Part shown: piece by piece, positions 45,240 to 56,660 of the stretch
Layout: every line of letters begins with the position of its first letter
Numbering within the stretch: the stretch's first letter is position 1
Translations under genes and position numbers: made by a program
Notes under the pieces: generated by a model
What the model saw: the letters and a program-made list of their open reading frames with translations, nothing else
The model's database searches: none
Told to the model about the DNA's origin: nothing
Assembly: GCA_022432975.1 (NCBI GenBank)
Contig: CM039502.1
Span: 14,229,143 to 14,293,142, forward strand
Reading direction: 5' to 3'
Length of the DNA: 64,000 bases
DNA from: Begonia masoniana
Lineage: Eukaryota > Streptophyta > Magnoliopsida > Cucurbitales > Begoniaceae

Positions 45240-48200
45240 CACGAGGTCGAATCGTGCCATGCCGAGGGTTTTTGCAATGATGGAGGAAGATGATGACGCC
45301 CAACACATAGCGATCACAGGTACAATATTGATTTGTAATGCACCTGCTTATACTTTGTTGGACACGGGGGCCACACATTTGTTTGTGGCAATGGACTTTG
45401 TGGGTAGGTAGAACTTATGTATTGTGTCGTCAGATCAACCCTACAGTGTCATGCTACCATCCGGAGAGTTTATGCACTCCGAGCAGGCAGTGCAGGGTAA
45501 TATAGTGTCAGTCGGAGACTAGAAATTGTATGTCAATCTTATCATCATCGGTGTGAAAGGATATGAGGTAGTTCTGGGGATGGACTGGCTGTTTAGACAT
45601 CACGCCACCATCAACTGCTGGTCCGGGCTGGTGTCTTTTAAGCGCCCGAATGAGGTGGAGTTCTCCTATCAGGCAATACCAAAGAAACATAGTATGCCTG
45701 TTATATCCTCCTTGAAAGCTCAACAGCTGATGAGGTCAGGATACGTCGGATTTCTTGCCCACGTAGTTGATGTTCAAAGGTAAGGTGAGGTTGAACTTCA
45801 AAATATTCTGGTAGTTCGAGACTTCTCAGAGGTTTTCTTAGATGACTTACCGGGATTGCCACCTGATCATGAAATCGAATTTGAGATTGCTATATGTCCT
45901 GGTGCTGAACCAGTATCGAAGAATCAGTACCGTATAGAGCCAATAGAGCTGAAAGAGTTGAAGACTCAGCTAAAGGAATTGGTGGACAAGGGCTTTGTGT
46001 GCCCTAGCTTCTCTCCGTGGGATGCTCCAGTCCTATTTGTTAAGAAGAAGGATGGGTCCCTACGTATGTGTATTGACTACCGTGAGCTGAACAAATTGAC
46101 TATCAAGAATAAGTACCCGTTGTCGATGATCGACGATTTGTTTGACCAGCTACAAGGGGCTTGGGTATTCTCAAAGATTGACTTGCGCTCTGGTTATTAT
46201 CAATTGAAGGTCAGAGCTTATGATATTCTAAAGACCGCATTCAGGACCCGATACGGACACTATGAATTCTTGGTGATGTCGTTTGGGTTGACTAATGCCA
46301 TGGCGGCATTTATGGACTTGATGAACAGGATATTCCAGGATTTCTTGGATAAATTTGTGATCGTTTTCATCGACGACATCCTAGTTTATTCTCGGAATGA
46401 GGTGGAGCATGAAGAGCACTTGGCTATTGTGCTATCAACTCTAAAACAACATCGATTGTACGCCAAACTGTCGAATTGTGAATTCTATTTGAGCAGGATT
46501 AACTTCCTAGGCCATGTGGTGTCTGCAGAAGGAGTGTCCGTGGATCTAGCCAAGATTCTGGCAGTGAAAGAATGGCCGAGACCGAGAAATGCCAGTGAGG
46601 TACGGAGTTTTATCGGGTTAGCTAGTTATTACAGAAAGTTTATCAAGGGATTTTCTGTGATAGCAAAGCCTATGACCAGCTTAACGAGGAAGGATACCAT
46701 GTACAAGTGGTCCGAAGCTTGTGAAGTGAGTTTTCAGATACTTAAACAGAAGTTGACCACTGCTCCTTTGTTAGTATTGCCCGTCGAAGACGGCAAATTC
46801 AGTGTTTATTATGACGCGTCAAGGATTGGCCTGGGATGCGTATTGATGTAAGATGGAAAAGTGGTGGCATACGCATCCAGATAATTGAAGAATCACAAGC
46901 AAAGCTACCCTACTCACGATCTGGAGTTAGCGGTAGTTGTTTTTGCACTGAAAGTATGGAGACACCACTTGTATGGACAATCATGTGAGGTGTTTTCGGA
47001 TCACAAAAGCTTAAAGTACATATTTACCCAGAAAGAGTTAAACATGAGGCAACGACGGTGGCTCGAATTTGTGAAAGACTATGACATCGAGATTAAATAC
47101 CACCCGGGAAAAGCGAACGTGGTGGCCGATGCGTTGAGGAGGATGCCGGCTACTATGCAGCCGGCCTTGGCGGCCATGTCAATGCCTTTGAGGACAGAAA
47201 TTCAGAGATTCGATTTGGATGTAGTTTCTAAACTATCGGCCGTGTTGGCAGATCTAACATTACGGCCAACCATTCTGGATAGAATTAAGGAAGCCCAGAA
47301 GATCAATTCGAAGGAGATGGCTGATGTAGTAAGCAAGTTTCCCATGGCCTCTTCCGAGTTTAGCTATTCGGGAGATGGTGTTCTGAAGTTCAGAGACAGA
47401 TGGTATGTTCCGAGAGATGAAGAGCTACGAAAGGACATCTTGTCAGAAGCCCACTCGTCTTCTTTCTCAGTGCATCCTGGAAGCACGAAAATGTATCAGG
47501 ACTTGAAACTTCACTTCTGGTGGCCAAATATGAAGAACGAAGTAGCCAAGTATGTGGAGTCTTGCATGATAGGTCAACAAGTCACAGCTGAACATCAACA
47601 ACCAGGTGGAACGCTTCAGCCTCTTCCGATCCTTGAATGAAAGTGGGAGAATATCACTATGGACTTCGTTGTTGGCCTACCAAGGACGGCTAAGGGCCAT
47701 AATAGCATATGGGTCATAGTGGATAGATTGATGAAGTCGGCCCATTTTCTACCTGTGAAGACGACGTTCTCCATGGATCAGTATGCAGAGCTATACATTA
47801 GCGAGATCATCAAGCTGCATGGGGTGCCAGTATCAATTGTATCTGACCGGGACCCTAGATTCATGTCGAGGTTCTGGAAAAGCTTGCAACACTCCTTGGG
47901 TACCAAGTTAAACTTCAACACAGCCTTTCATCCATAGACTGACGGACAATCCGAGAGAACGATCCAGATACTGGAGGATATGTTAAAGTCGTGCGTGCTG
48001 GAATTTCATGCTTCTTGGAGTAGATACTTGCCGTTAGTGGAGTTCGCTTATAATAATAGCTACCAAGCTATGATCGGCATGGCTCCATATGAAGCTCTTT
48101 ACGGCAGGAAGTGTAGATCCTCATTGTGTTGGGATGAAGTCGAAGAAGCCAAGCTTATCGGCCCTGAGTTATTACAGCAGATTTCCGAGGTTATTACTGC

Positions 48201-48702
48201 TATCAAACAACGAATAAAAATTGCTCAGAGTCGACAGAAGAGTTATGTGGACCATAGGAGAAGAGACTTAGAGTTTGCTGAGGGCGATGAAGTATTCTTG
48301 AAAGTGTCGCCTTTCAAGGGCATAATGAGATTTGGTAAGAAAGAAAAGCTCAGCCCACGGTTCATTGGACCTTTTCCCATTTTGAAGCGTGTGGGAAGTA
48401 TGGCGTACAGACTACAGCTGCCAGCGTCAATGGATGGAGTTCACAACATTTTTCATATTTCAATGCTGAGAAAATGTGTACGAGATCCAACTCAGATCGT
48501 GGAATAGGTGGACTTTGATATCATGCCGACGCAGACATATGAAGAAAGGCCCATACAGATTTTGGATGCTTCAATCAAAGTGCTACGCAACAAGATGGTC
48601 CCATTGGTGAAAGTTTTATGGTGCAATCATAACGTGGAGGAAGCCACATGGGAAAGACAACAAGATGTTAGAGCCCAATATCCTGAGCTATTTGCTTAAG
48701 CA
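45240..48702 (+). pseudogene. Gypsy A pol, one continuous frame with in-frame stops
   Basis: Protease LLDTGATHLFV (Asp at 45361), RT ([14 protein letters not shown] about 46048, FIDDILVYS about 46365), RNase H ([10 protein letters not shown]), integrase zinc domain, integrase core (MDFVVGLP about 47659, [15 protein letters not shown] about 47945) and a chromo-like end VLWCNHNVEEATWERQQDV. All segments lie in the same frame. It is broken only by stops near 45409, 45520, 45781, 46849, 46882, 47638, 47935 and 48505. Most can be read as C-to-T or G-to-A changes (CAG/CAA to TAG/TAA, TGG to TGA). It is an inactive but structurally whole pol, about 1150 codons. Confidence 0.92.
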
Positions 48703-49402
48703 AATTTTGGGGACAAAATTCTGTTATGGTGGGTGGGATGTAACACTCGATATTTTTGCCATGTAAATATTCCTTGAACTATTAGACGGAATTAATGGGA
48801 ATATTTATACAATATATGTTTTTATGAATTTACCGATGGTTTCAATTGAATGTGAGTGATTCGGAAAACTCATTTGACGAACTAAATAGTAATTTAGTTA
48901 AAAAAAACAAATGGAAGGGCAATATAGGAAACCAATTAAGGTAGGTGGGAGGGAACTAATGAGTGTTTGACACTTGGCAAACTTGTTGGAGAAGCCAAGC
49001 CCCTCTTCCTCCTTTCCTCCTACGTGAAAACACTGCAACTTGCAATTTTCATCTTTTCTTCTCGGTTCTCCTTCCAGGTGCCTGAGACAAATTTCCAAAA
49101 CTTTGTTTCTCCTGTTTTTTACTGTTTCCTTCAGTAAAGGTAACCCTTTTTCATTAGTTAACAAGTTTAGGTTAGTTAAACCTTTGTTTTTTCTTTAGTT
49201 TAGGTTAATGTCCGATTTTGCCTGTTATAGGTTTACGAAACACAGTTGACGTGTGTGCAAAGCTTGCTGCATTTCGGACAACAGGTAAGTTCATACGTAT
49301 AGGTTTGGCCTTTAAGGCCCTACAACACGGAGATACTAGGTTTTGGTTCGGGTAGTTAGGTCGTAGGTTATGTTTTGAGTAAAACTTGTTCTGTTTCATG
49401 TT

Positions 49403-50901
49403 ACGCCTTCTGTAAAACAGTTGTCCATTCTGCCTTTAAAACAGTCGTCCACGCCTTCTGTAAAACAGTTGTCCATTCTGCCTTTAAAACAGTCGTCCAC
49501 GCCTTCTGTAAAACAGTTGTCCATTCTGCCTTTAAAACAGTCGTCCACGCCTTCTGTAAAACAGTTGTCCATTCTGCCTTTAAAACAGTCGTCCACGCCT
49601 TCTGTAAAACAGTTGTCCATTCTGCCTTTAAAACAGTCGTCCACGCCTTCTGTAAAACAGTTGTCCATTCTGCCTTTAAAACAGTCGTCCACGCCTTCTG
49701 TAAAACAGTTGTCCATTCTGCCTTTAAAACAGTCGTCCACGCCTTCTGTAAAACAGTTGTCCATTCTGCCTTTAAAACAGTCGTCCACGCCTTCTGTAAA
49801 ACAGTTGTCCATTCTGCCTTTAAAACAGTCGTCCACGCCTTCTGTAAAACAGTTGTCCATTCTGCCTTTAAAACAGTCGTCCATTCTGCCTTTAAAACAG
49901 TCGTCCACGCCTTCTGTAAAACAGTTGTCCATTCTGCCTTTAAAACAGTCGTCCACGCCTTCTGTAAAACAGTTGTCCATTCTGCCTTTAAAACAGTCGT
50001 CCACGCCTTCTGTAAAACAGTTGTCCATTCTGCCTTTAAAACAGTCGTCCACGCCTTCTGTAAAACAGTTGTCCATTCTGCCTTTAAAACAGTCGTCCAC
50101 GCCTTCTGTAAAACAGTTGTCCATTCTGCCTTTAAAACAGTCGTCCACGCCTTCTGTAAAACAGTTGTCCATTCTGCCTTTAAAACAGTCGTCCACGCCT
50201 TCTGTAAAACAGTTGTCCATTCTGCCTTTAAAACAGTCGTCCACGCCTTCTGTAAAACAGTTGTCCATTCTGCCTTTAAAACAGTCGTCCACGCCTTCTG
50301 TAAAACAGTTGTCCATTCTGCCTTTAAAACAGTCGTCCACGCCTTCTGTAAAACAGTTGTCCATTCTGCCTTTAAAACAGTCGTCCACGCCTTCTGTAAA
50401 ACAGTTGTCCATTCTGCCTTTAAAACAGTCGTCCACGCCTTCTGTAAAACAGTTGTCCATTCTGCCTTTAAAACAGTCGTCCACGCCTTCTGTAAAACAG
50501 TTGTCCATTCTGCCTTTAAAACAGTCGTCCACGCCTTCTGTAAAACAGTTGTCCATTCTGCCTTTAAAACAGTCGTCCACGCCTTCTGTAAAACAGTTGT
50601 CCATTCTGCCTTTAAAACAGTCGTCCACGCCTTCTGTAAAACAGTTGTCCATTCTGCCTTTAAAACAGTCGTCCACGCCTTCTGTAAAACAGTTGTCCAT
50701 TCTGCCTTTAAAACAGTCGTCCACGCCTTCTGTAAAACAGTTGTCCATTCTGCCTTTAAAACAGTCGTCCACGCCTTCTGTAAAACAGTTGTCCATTCTG
50801 CCTTTAAAACAGTCGTCCACGCCTTCTGTAAAACAGTTGTCCATTCTGCCTTTAAAACAGTCGTCCACGCCTTCTGTAAAACAGTTGTCCATTCTGCCTT
50901 T
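49403..50901. repeat. 48-bp dimeric satellite array in gypsy A 3' LTR
   Basis: About 31 copies of a 48-bp unit made of two 24-bp monomers: type B (ACGCCTTCTGTAAAACAGTT plus GTCC) and type A (ATTCTGCCTTTAAAACAGTC plus GTCC). Copies look identical, apart from one extra type A half-unit near 49867-49890. Because 48 is a multiple of 3 and the unit has no stop in several frames, ~500-codon open frames appear on both strands; they are not genes. Two exact 48-bp units at 51910-52005 in the same LTR are the likely source. Confidence 0.97.
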
Positions 50902-51701
50902 ATCCTATCGCCTATATATGTTAAGTTTAAGCATCGTATCTGTTCATGCATACACGTTTTCTGGAAAACCATGTAAATATTTTTCAGCACCAGATTTGAA
51001 GTTATGAAAATTAAAATGTGAAGTAATGTATGGTTAAGTGTGGACGAGGACTGACATCCGGTCATGTACTCCTATTATGTCCTGTTGTGGTATGTACTCC
51101 TGTTGCGCCAGCTCTTCTTCCCACTTATACCTTTTTGTCCAGTGAAACATAATGTAATGTAATGTAATGTTCATGTATTTGAAAATGTTCATGCACAGCA
51201 TATGCATCACTGCATTTCATGTTCTTACTGAGCTCTAGGCTTATAGTTGAACCCTCTGTTGTAGGTATGGATCCTTCAGATGAGGACTTTGTGCCTCAAG
51301 CTGATGAGTAGATGAAGTTGGCAGATCGAGCTCATGGGGTGGTTGCTGCAGTTAGACAAATGTTATTCCTGTGAGAATGTATTTTTGAAAGTTATGTCAA
51401 GTCCTGTATAGCTTTTGAAATTTTAAAATCGACGTATAGAATTTGTGTTGATGTTTTAAAACCTCTGTTTTGATAGTTGAATGTGTGTATGCTTTGAAAT
51501 ATTCTGAAATTGCTTGGGATTTTCTCTTTTAGGTTGTGGATGGATTTTCTCTGATTTTAGAGCTATCAATGCAGTCTGGTTTTTTAAACTTCTGCCATGT
51601 TTTCTGATACGTCCAAAATCATGTTTTGAATCGGTTTCTAAAGTTTGAAGTTTTTATGCCTTCTGTTTTTATGTCTCCATGTAAAAAAAAAAAAGAAAGA
51701 G

Positions 51702-52572
51702 TCCATTCTACCTGTTATTTTAAAACAGTCGTCCATTCTGCCATTTAAAAACAGTTGTCCATTTTGCCTTTAAAACAGTCGTCCATTCTGCCCTTTAAAA
51801 ACAATTGTTCATTCTGCCTTTAAAACAGTCGTCCATTCTGCCCTTTAAAAATAGTTGTCCATTCTGCCTTTAAAACAGTCGTCCACTCCTTCTGTAAAAC
51901 AGTCGTCCACGCCTTCTGTAAAACAGTTGTCCATTCTGCCTTTAAAACAGTCGTCCACGCCTTCTGTAAAACAGTTGTCCATTCTGCCTTTAAAACAGTC
52001 GTCCACGCCTTCTGTAAAACAGTCGTCCACGCCTTCTGTAAAATAGTCGTCCACGCCTTCTGTGAAACAGTTGTCCATTTTGCCTTTGAAACAGTCATCC
52101 ACTCCTTCTGTAAAACTGTCATCCACGCCTTCTGTATTTCAGTTGTCCACATCTTCTGCACTTCAGTTTTCCACAGCTTCTGCACTTCAGCTGTCCACAG
52201 CTTCTGCACTTCAGTTGTCAACAGCTTCTGCACTTCTGTTTTCCACAGCTTCTGCACTTCAGCTGTCCACAGCTTCTGCACTTCAGTTGTCAACAGCTTC
52301 TGCACTTCTGTTGTCCACAGCTTCTGCACTTCTGTTGTCCACAGCTTCTGTACTTTTGTTGTCCACAGCTTCTGCACTCTAGTTGTCCACAGCTACTGCA
52401 CTTCAGTTGTCCACAGCTTCTACACTTCAGTTGTCCACAGCATCTGTACTCCAGTTGTCCATAGCTTCTGCACTTCAGTTGTCCACAACTTCTGTACTTC
52501 TATTGTCCACAGCATCTGCACTCCAGTTGTCCACAGCTTCTACACTTCAGTTGTACACAGCTTCTGCATTTC
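51702..52572. repeat. 24-bp repeat run in gypsy A 3' LTR
   Basis: Mixed type A and B monomers (51702-52140), including two perfect B-A dimers at 51910-52005, followed by about 18 type C monomers (52140-52572). It is homologous to 38072-38616 plus 43894-44010, but with different unit numbers. Confidence 0.9.
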
Positions 52573-52694
52573 TGTTTTCCATTTTATGCCTATGATTTTA
52601 TGTCTGGCCATTTTAAAAGTAAAAAAAAATAGTCCACGTTTTAAAATGTCCCGAGTGAGGCTCTTCGACCCCGATCGGGTCTGGGGTCATCACA

Positions 52695-53272
52695 GGATTA
52701 TTCAACGGTCATATTTTTTGTACAAAAACAAGGAGTCATCCGAATGTGAAGCAGATTACAGATACCAGTATTAATAGACGATTGAAGCTTGGGAGAAGGA
52801 CTTTTTGCCAACTTGAACAATCCTCTCTCAACTCTCACGAGCTTAAGTTTGTAATACTCTTTGACTCTCTACATCTAAACTTGAGATTTTGTTTTTTGAG
52901 AGAGTGTAGTTTTGTGCTCTATATTTTTCAACATTGTAAAACTTGAAGACAGTGGATTGACGCTCGTGAAGTTCAATCCAAAGTTGTAAGGCAGTAGATC
53001 GATGCCCGTGAAGTTTGATCAAGAAATCTCGTTGAGAAGAAGAAAAGGATCTTCAAGGAGAAAACCTTGAAGCGTGAACATAGGCAAGGTTAGCCGAACA
53101 ACGTAAAAATATCGGTGTCAATCTTTTTCTCTTACTCTTACTTTTAAGTGTTTGTTAGTAATTGCACATAAAGAAAAAACATAAGATAAAACTAATTTGC
53201 ATTCTTAAAAACGTTTATGTTAAGAAATTTTTAATTCACACCACCCCTCTCTTAGACAATCACGATCCTACA
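52695..53272 (+). mobile_element. Copia 3' LTR, last piece
   Basis: Starts with the GGATT duplicate and continues the LTR cut at 36609. It matches 17305-17347 plus 20980-21513 and ends ...GATCCTACA at 53272, directly against the 3' end of the MULE pseudogene. The copia element therefore lies at the MULE tail. Confidence 0.88.
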
Positions 53273-53319
53273 GCAAATTCTTGCATCCTCTCAAATTCAT
53301 TGAAACCCATAAACGTGTC

Positions 53320-55286
53320 TTACGCAGCAGCGTCTGAAGTGGATCCCCGGTGAGGACAAGTACGAATGTTATGCCCTTGCTGCTGACATATACCACACGT
53401 CATCTTCCAGCTCTTCTTACTAATTTTGGAACTTGACGGCTCATCGACATCTCGCACTCTTGTCTTTTTCGGCATACCAGGTTGACGATGTCTTTTGGGC
53501 AGCATGAGTGCCGTCTTAGCTACCCACATTTGTGGGCCGTTCATAGGTTGAATAAATTGTGAATACATCTGCATATAATTCACCCGTTATAGTAGCGATG
53601 CACGTACCTTTCTAGTTCCACTCTCATTTTATTAATGCAGGGAATGAAGTGGACACAAGGGATTCTAGTCAGCTCCCATCTGGTGCACTCGCACACACCC
53701 ATATTCATGTCGACCTTGTATTGTTCGTAACCGTTGCTGACCTCAAATCGTGCATCTCCTGCTAATTGAGCGCTCCAATTTCGAGCTGAAATTTGTAGAT
53801 CTTTGAGCTTTTTCTTTATCCGGAGACACATAATGTCTCTTGATTGGGCCATCTTCTCAAACTTTTTGACAATGCGAGTCATCAAATCTTTTCGTATTGT
53901 CTCGAACATGGTGATAATCAATTTGTCTGTAGCAGGCAATAGAACTGCATTGTATGACTCCGACAAATTATTCAAGCCTATATCACACTTAGGGATCGAA
54001 GAGAAGGCATAACTAGCATAATATCTAGGCTCTTCCCTTCGAAGCCATGCGTGGGCTTCCGAGTTTAACTGAAATAATTTTCTCATTTCTATTTCGAAAT
54101 GATGAGGGGTGGGGGCCTTTGCCGCTTTCCACATCACCTCTCTGTACGCTTTGCCCTGAAAGAGACTTTTGAAATTTGCATACATATGTCGTAGACAGAA
54201 GCGGTGTTCGGCGATAAGAAATTCAATCTCAACAGCATTCCGCAACCCCTGATATTTGAAAGAAAAACCTAGTCAAAATTAGCAACAATATAATTATCTA
54301 ACAATTGGAAATGTATTATACTTTTTGTCGATCCGAAATAATTGTTCATCTCTCTCCCGATCTCATATTCAGGTCTTGCTTCAAAATTCTCAAAAACTAC
54401 GTCCATGTGTCCTCAGTTTCTTTTTCAACGTTGGCAACGGCAACAAGATATATTCCATCGTTGCCATCAATACTGACGGTCGTGAGTAATTGGCTGGGAC
54501 ACGAGCCCTTTAGATGGCAACTATCCAAACAGATGACAGGGGGTCCGTGCTGCAGCAAACCTGCCTTGCAAGCAGCCATGCACATATATACTCTTTGACA
54601 TATCATTAAAGTACTTCCTGTATCGTTAGTATGTACTGCTAATGTGCTGCCCAGATTTGATCTATATATTTCTGATGCGTACGACTAGACTAGTTTGTAC
54701 TCTTCATCGCTATCGCCTTCGTTAAGTGTTCGAGCTATAGTCCTTGCTCTTTTGGCAATATCATGCGTAATGTTGACAGTGAAATCCTTCCTGATTGTCT
54801 CATTGATGGAAGGGATAACCCACATAGGTTGACTTTTAAATCTATCAAGATAATGAATTGCAAAATTTTTTGCTCTAGCATTTCGATTCTCAACTACCCT
54901 CGCACAGTTGTGAGAATCAACCAAACACTTTATTTGATAGGTCTCCTCGCCTTGTATCTTCGAAGCATGCAGTCGCCACGGACATTCGTCTGTGCATCTA
55001 GCTGTCAGTCACTTATTGTCACTTTGGACAAATGTGATGTCGAAACCCTCTTTCAAAGAATATTCTTCTATTTCCTTTCTAAACAAAAATCCTTTGAGTT
55101 TTCTTTACATACCGGTAAGTTTTTCACCTCATCAACGTCTGATCCGATTGGTGTTCGTAGTTCCTCGTCTAGAGTTACAGATGTCAAATACGCCTCAATT
55201 TCTTCATTATTAGTATGCGAATACCAATCCATATCGACATCAAAATTTGTTGGCTCATTTAAATCGATAAATCTTCTTGGATCCAT
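53320..55286 (-). pseudogene. MULE (MuDR-type) transposase
   Basis: From the ATG at 55286 (MDPRRFIDLNEPT) the order is an acidic N-terminus, the MuDR N-terminal block (VVENRNARAKNFAIHYLDRF, about 54870), the catalytic core (LDSCHLKG about 54515, ISDRQKG about 54325, LSESYN about 53960: likely D, D, E), the SWIM finger CECTRWELTRIPCVH (about 53680), and a CCHC knuckle CGICQQQGHNIRTC (about 53380). A 73-bp GT-AG intron is predicted at 54249-54321. Frames break near 55000 and 53583, with in-frame stops such as TGG to TAG near 54390. The fragmentary relic at 2884-3590 is related. It is inactive. Confidence 0.88.
54249..54321 (-). other. Predicted intron of the MULE pseudogene
   Basis: The minus strand reads ...GACAAAAA|GTATAATACA ... 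TTTCAAATATCAG|GGGTTGCGG. Splicing joins DRQK to GLRNAVE in frame (phase 0), restoring the conserved DRQKGL motif. The region holds stops if unspliced. Confidence 0.7.
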
Positions 55287-55815
55287 CGTTTTCAAAGGAA
55301 AAGGAAAAATAAATAATAATTCAGAAATAATAAATTAGTAAATAGTAGCAAAATAATTATAGGTGAAATACACATATCAATAATTACTATAAAAAAGTAT
55401 CTCCAAAAGAATTTAAAAATATTAATAAATAATTCAGAAATAATAAAATAGTAAATAGTAGTAGAATAATATTTAATGGAATACACATTAATATTCATGA
55501 ATAATACTTTTTATTTGAGTACACCATCTATTCAAAGTATACTCCCGAAAGCAATTCCGAAATAAATCACTAAAAGAAATAGGAGAGTTGGAGAGGGAAA
55601 GTTGGAAGTGAGAAACAAGAGGAGGAGGGGCGTGCTTAAATAGGCGCTATAATGGTCGACTGTATTCATAGAACGGTCGACTGTTCTAGGCCTCTTTTCA
55701 GAAATTATTCACGCATAGTATACTCCGTTCTCCGAATATTTCAGAGAGTTCACGTGCTAGGCGGTCGACCGCATAAAAGCAGTGGGTAACCGCGTTACTC
55801 GGGGACCGTGTGAGG
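55287..55815. other. AT-rich flank of the MULE transposase
   Basis: A-rich non-coding sequence with a repeated AATAATTCAGAAATAATAAA motif (55313, 55426), then a GGTCGACTGT motif repeated at 55654 and 55672. It is probably the MULE 5' leader and subterminal region. No gene seen. Confidence 0.4.
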
Positions 55816-56021
55816 GTCTGACCTCCCGCGCTGGGTGCAGCGGTTACCCGCCTCAAATTGGGCGGCTAACCGTATAACGCGGTCTAGCGGTTAACCGCCT
55901 TAAATTGGGCAGCTAACCGCATAACTCGGGGGGTCAGCGGTTAACCACAAGACCCCCCACGTTATGCGGTTAGCCGCCTAATTTGAGGTGGGTAACCACT
56001 GCACCCAGCGCGGGGGGTCAG
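55816..56021. repeat. GC-rich inverted repeat of GCGGTTAACCGC units
   Basis: Left arm 55816-55884 (CTGACCTCCCGCGCTGGGTG ... GGCGGCTAACCGTATAACGC) pairs with right arm 55951-56021. A third copy in direct orientation lies between them (about 55882-55945). Arms are ~70 bp with few mismatches. It lies 530 bp upstream of the MULE start and may be part of its terminal region. Confidence 0.85.
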
Positions 56022-56660
56022 CAGTTAATCGAAAAACTTTTTTTTTTAAAAGTTTAATCTTTTTTTTGCACTTAACTCTTTTATTTGTCTAGTTATTCTT
56101 ATTTTTTTAATTGATTCAATAATAATATTACTTTTATGCTAAGACCCCCCCACTCACCCAAATCCAGGTAAGAAGAAGACTGACTAGGACTCAATTTAGT
56201 CTAGTGCAGGAGGAGGACGTTGTTATTTCTTTTCCTTTGTATCTTTGTAAGCTCTATTTAGATCTGGGTCTGTAACCTAACTGTTGGATTTGAGCTTTAT
56301 TTTGTTTCAATGCACAATTGGATATTGGTTAAGTTTTAATGATATTATGCTATCTGCTTGAGATTTTCTTTGTGGGCTTGACCCATTTTATCTTAAGGGT
56401 TTCCACTGCCAAACTCTTGCCTTGGGCTGGGTAACCAAATTTTCTTTCAGGAGATCAGGTCGCCTGATCCGGCGTTTCTGCCGCTGCCCCTCATAGGTCG
56501 TGACATACCTCATTAAATAAGCACCAATTACTTGAGGTACTTTCCTTGCCTTGGAGTGAACAATAATGCAGGTTACCTTGGAGAAAACAGCACCAATAAT
56601 CGTAATTTCACAGCTAGGTAATTAGTGTTTTACACCATTCAACAAACATCAAGCTTAACC
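56022..56660. other. Non-coding stretch
   Basis: A T-rich start, then mixed sequence. I see no frame, repeat or RNA gene that I can support. Confidence 0.35.

Larger units (their letters stand above)
36610..52694 (+). mobile_element. Gypsy A retrotransposon, full length, nested
   Basis: The 5' LTR is 36610-44132, holding the element 38617-43888. The primer site is at 44137, gag at 44296-45234, pol at 45240-48702 and the 3' LTR at 48739-52694. GGATT flanks both sides. The LTRs start TGTA(A/G)CAC and end TC(G/A)TCACA. It is a complete but dead insertion in the copia 3' LTR. A further LTR of this family lies at 60345-63999. Confidence 0.95.
48739..52694 (+). mobile_element. Gypsy A 3' LTR with inserted satellite
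   Basis: 3.96 kb, starting TGTAACACTCGATA and ending GGGGTCATCACA. It aligns with the 5' LTR except for the array at 49403-50901, which lies where the 5' LTR has only a short TGTTTGCTTTTATCC-like junction (37277-37290). The 24-bp repeats at 51702-52572 match the 5' LTR run. Confidence 0.93.
8550..53272 (+). mobile_element. Ty1/copia (Sirevirus-like) retrotransposon, heavily nested
   Basis: The element reads plus. The 5' LTR pieces are 8550-8777, 16850-17347 and 20975-21513. The primer site is at 21516. Gag is at 21583-23135 and pol at 23160-25556. A downstream ORF is at 34086-35570. Polypurine tract AAAAAAGGGGGAGA lies before 35892, and 3' LTR pieces are 35892-36609 and 52695-53272. Both LTRs end ...GATCCTACA. 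Insertions of family D LTR, gypsy C plus Cassandra, gypsy B and gypsy A separate the pieces. The G-rich tract, two-knuckle gag and extra 3' ORF fit Sireviruses. The left terminus is altered (TATTAAC instead of TGTTAAC) and no flanking target duplication is seen, so the left edge may be rearranged. It is dead: RNase H is missing and gag has stops. Confidence 0.85.

Noticed and set aside
49375..51065. Open frames of about 500-550 codons on both strands through the 48-bp array
   Set aside because: The repeat length is a multiple of three with no stop in several frames, so all open together; the products are simple 16-residue repeats with no known domain.
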